The notes under the pieces were generated by a model, which saw nothing but the letters and a program-made list of their open reading frames with translations, had not been told where the DNA came from and did not search any database. From Fasciolopsis buskii (lineage: Eukaryota; Platyhelminthes; Trematoda; Plagiorchiida; Fasciolidae), in the NCBI GenBank assembly GCA_008360955.1, contig LUCM01008823.1:91702-155701 (forward strand): DNA of 64,000 nucleotides. The letters run 5' to 3'. This document shows positions 61,244 through 64,000 of this stretch, one piece after another. The first letter of the stretch is position 1. Each line of letters starts with the position of its first letter. The position numbers were made by a program, and so were the translations under genes.

Positions 61244-61451
61244 AATAAAAAATCGAATCCGGACCAAACGACGTAAGGAGTGTATCGAAAAATCGATGCG
61301 CCATGTATTGGTTTTTTATTGTGAATCAAATTTGATTGTAAAACTTGCCTTGAGAAAGACTACCCACGGTAGTCGAAACGTTGGCGCATTACATCTACCA
61401 ATAACGCTGTGTTATTAATATTATATCATTCACAATAAAAAAATCGAATCC
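61244..61451 (+). mobile_element. Penelope-like/hammerhead-related element fragment flanked by direct repeats
   Basis: AATAAAAAATCGAATCC occurs at 61244-61260 and again at about 61434-61451 with one extra A, in target-site-duplication style. Between them TTTTTTATTGTGAAT (61312-61326) is the exact complement of ATTCACAATAAAAAA (61428-61442). The interior has CTTGAGAAAGACTACCCACG followed by GTAGTCGAAACGTTGG (about 61350-61386). This can fold as a GACTAC/GTAGTC hairpin followed by GAAAC, which is the stem II and GAAA side of a hammerhead ribozyme. The other core strand departs from CUGANGA, so self-cleavage is doubtful. Such motifs are known from Penelope-like elements and retrozymes. Confidence 0.5.
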
Positions 61452-61633
61452 CCTACTAATCCCCCTACTACCAGGTAGCTAAGTTCCGTAAAGTCTACGC
61501 TGTCAGTAGGCTCGAAACAGGGGAGTCATCCATACAGGACGATCATTTCCTTGAAAATTACCACTGAGCACATTGAGAAAACACAAGTTGGCGAACAAGC
61601 TCATTTTCAGTGATTCGTACTCATGCCATTACA

Positions 61634-61653
61634 TCACTATATATATATATATC
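61634..61653. repeat. (AT)n microsatellite, short
   Basis: About nine AT units, seen directly. Confidence 0.9.
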
Positions 61654-61728
61654 TTGACAAAATATTTTCACTATAGGAAGGACTGGATTAGTCCTATACA
61701 AATATGGGTGGGGAAGGGATTTGTGGTG

Positions 61729-62118
61729 TTAATTGTTTTGTTGTCTAGGGTTTGCATTGGGATGGGAGGTGGGCCAAGGGAGTTGAAGCGCAACCACAAA
61801 TTGTTTCTGAGAACAAAGTGGAGGATTGTGAAGACGGATTGCGACAGCTTCCGCAGTGCTCAAGTGGCGACACTTTGCCAACCTGGATTGTTGACCTCTA
61901 ACCTTATACAGGGTCCGGAAAGCTTGCGTCACATTCACGGTGTGGTTAGTCTGTGCTAGATGTGAAACCACTGCGCTATTAAGTGACTCAATTGTTCCAG
62001 TGCCTAACCATGCCGGACGATCATTATCAGCGATGACCAGTGACCCCTTAAACCGGTGGCACACGGTTGGTATAGCATGTAGTATCAAAGACTGAAAAAC
62101 CTGTCTGGGCCAAATCAA
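61729..62118 (-). other. Long open minus-strand frame without Met, probably repeat-derived
   Basis: 129 codons are open from a TTG start, with no internal methionine. Fragments include RFKGSLVIADNDRPAWLGTG, IESLNSAVVSHLAQTNHTVN, RTLYKVRGQQSRLAKCRHLS and AEAVAIRLHNPPL. The composition is protein-like and unlike the AT-rich flanks, but the plus strand is also open here (61573-61959), which weakens the case. It could be part of a dispersed repeat, since the RTE-like 5' end begins some 450 bases downstream. No family is assigned. Confidence 0.3.
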
Positions 62119-62559
62119 TAAGATTTATGTCTAAAGCTTTCGACTGACAAACTTTGGTCCTTCGTATGTGCTTTTTCTTTCAATCCAAAAAATACTTTTC
62201 TATTTACTTTCTGTCACAAGGAGACTGCAACTTGACTTGGTATGACGGCTTGCAATCATTCAACAAAACTAGATATGCATGACGGCTTATCTCAAGCCGA
62301 AGATTGTATCATGTTTGGAAGACCAATGGACAGTGGCATAACGAAGCAGTCTCATGGTCTTCCAGGTTGAGGGTTGATTTGACCTATCAACTCAGTCGGA
62401 AAACTGAGTGGGAGAATAATTGATCCAAGTAGATGGGCTTTCACTCGGTCACTCGCCGCTGCCTCGTGGACAGGTTCTCGTTAGAACCAAAGACTTTGGC
62501 TGGGGAACGTAATCATTCCCCTATTTAGCAGCAGGATTTCCTGGCAGTATTCCCTCGAA
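62119..62559. other. Leader-like stretch before the terminal RTE-like element
   Basis: No coding motif. It could be the 5' untranslated part of the following element, but there is no direct proof. Confidence 0.3.
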
Positions 62560-64000
62560 ACCGCAATGAATAGTACAAAAACAGTAAATCCAATTTTGCA
62601 TCGATCGTCTCACAGGATACTCAAGGCCGTGCTATCCATTGCTTCGAACAGGGTGAGTAGTGATAAGTTTGCGCTTGCTCCGAGTTCTCGTGGTGGGTTG
62701 AAGCCCAACTGCCTTGTGGGCAAGATATTTGAGTTAAAGCCTCCGTTTAGGATTCCTAAGGAAAAAGCCCTTCTGCGATGTGTACAACCGCGAAATACCG
62801 ATAGCCCGAATGTCTCCAGTACCTTTTCTACAGGTAACCTTTCTAATTTCCGTTATTCCAATATGAGGACAGCATAAGTTGCCGCGAAGAACTGCGGTTC
62901 GATGGATTTGTTTGACGGCGGCATTAGGGAAAGGGAATAAATAATTTGCACGTATTGCTTAAACCTACCTGTTCACTTCGGTTAGGTGCCTTCAATATTT
63001 GTACACTCATCCAAATAGGGAAGCAAGCTGCCTTAGATAGAAAGCTTGAAGTTTTTAAAATAGACATGTGCCGCATCTCCAAAATGCTCACACAGGATTC
63101 CACTTCATGATCACTTCGTGGCCCAGATGCAACCTCATTCTCTCCTTTCACTCTTCGCGTGTCCGGCGATTCGGCTTCGAGCCTTCGTGATCAAACTGGC
63201 ATTGAGATCGCTCTAAGCATACAAGCGGAGCGTGTACTGTTGGGTTTTATCCCAGTCAACAGTCGTTTATATACAGTTTGCTTGGACGAATCTGTACCTT
63301 TCAATAGAAATCGTCATTATTCTTCGTATCTATGTGGTCGTCCAGTGACTGCAACTTTCTTGAGGCGAAAGACGAGTTCCACTAGAATTTACCTCGATTA
63401 CTTCGAAGTGCGCATTCAGCCAAATTTCTAGTCGTCTCTGATTATTTTAACATCCAACTTGTCTATTTAACGCAGACGGGACTGCATTTCGGAGGCCGGT
63501 TTTCTATCCCAGGTGATCGGACCGACAATGGACATCGTCTCATCCACGTTTGTTCTGACCACTGTTTCTGCTGAATAACAGTTTTTGTGATAAAAGCCAT
63601 GTCAACTCACCTGGCACTTTCCTTAGCCTTCACAACACTGGACTCAGACAGATCACATTACTATCGGTCGGCGATGGCGTGGACCTGCAAAGGATCACCA
63701 GCCATTCTGGTCCACATCTGTGGATTCAGAACATGATTTGGACCTTCTCCGCTCCTGTTTTAGAATAGATTGTTTTAACAGCACAGAAGCTACCCGCACT
63801 GCGAAATTAATTCTGTAGGATAATCACCAATTACGATTCCAGTCAGAACCCCCAGAGCGATCGTCGTCTAAACAAAGTGCAGAAGATCCGAGCAAACACT
63901 GGAAATAGATCAAGGAAACCCTGCACTCAGTGGTAATTGTCATGCCGGACTGCTTGCCGCATAAACCTCGGAATAGATGGATATCCTCGATTTCAGTTGG
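62560..64000 (+). mobile_element. RTE-like retrotransposon, 5' part with AP-type endonuclease and linker, truncated by window end
   Basis: An open frame at 62566-62877 (ending NMRTA) probably belongs to the element's 5' end. The endonuclease starts LGAFNICTLIQIGKQAALDR (about 62983) and continues KLEVFKIDMCRISKM, where the family has a conserved Glu. TGIEIALSIQAERVLLGFIP (about 63191) and VNSRLYTVCL follow. After a stop near 63430 comes DYFN in place of the family's GDFN or GDMN (about 63440). Then GGRFSIPGDRTDNGHRLIHV (about 63495), WTQTDHITIGRRWRG (about 63638) and VDSEHDLDLLR. The spacer RNRWISS stands before the RT. Two of the catalytic-type positions are changed and stops occur, so this copy is inactive. 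The RT would lie to the right of the window. Confidence 0.85.

Noticed and set aside
1..64000. CRISPR arrays, bacterial operons, rRNA genes
   Set aside because: No regularly spaced repeats, no dense coding strand and no rRNA-like segment. The netrin exons and LINEs show a eukaryotic genome.

Overview
The window looks like nuclear DNA of a flatworm, most likely a digenean fluke. It has one spliced animal gene with a very long intron, no operon-like packing, and many decayed RTE-like and CR1-like non-LTR retrotransposons of the type that crowd fluke genomes. The fluke assignment is an inference from the retroelement types and gene style. The species cannot be fixed from this sequence alone.

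The only host gene I can support is a netrin on the minus strand. Its N-terminal exon (23711-25145) encodes a signal peptide, the laminin N-terminal domain and the first laminin-type EGF (LE1) module. The next exon (62-250) encodes the second LE module. The two join across an intron of about 23.5 kb so that the reading frame and the CxxC at the LE1/LE2 junction are both restored. The third LE module and the C-terminal NTR domain must lie beyond the left edge. Positions 25146-64000 are upstream of the netrin start codon, and no second host gene is convincing there.

The rest is mainly repeats. RTE-like fragments on the plus strand lie at 1890-3700, 5540-5830, 56967-58078, 58630-59345 and 62560-64000 (the last runs off the window). 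One on the minus strand lies at 43500-44400. A degenerate CR1-like element is at 32330-34534 on the plus strand. Two of the RTE pieces (2551-3662 and 56967-58078) are nearly identical over 1.1 kb without an indel. They share the same disabling stops and have edges inside the coding region, so they look like a recent duplication or an assembly duplication rather than two retrotranspositions. Several tRNA-derived SINE-like units, a hammerhead-like/Penelope-type motif flanked by direct repeats (61244-61451), microsatellites and one small minisatellite fill out the picture.

A few open stretches do not fit these classes. They are a possible decayed exon at 15671-15891 (minus), an Asp/Ser-rich frame at 6159-6434 (plus), and open minus-strand frames at 53843-54034 and 61729-62118. 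They are described without assigning a function. No new multi-gene system was found. The most notable items are the netrin architecture (a long Arg/Ser-rich insert before the EGF modules) and the paired RTE segments.
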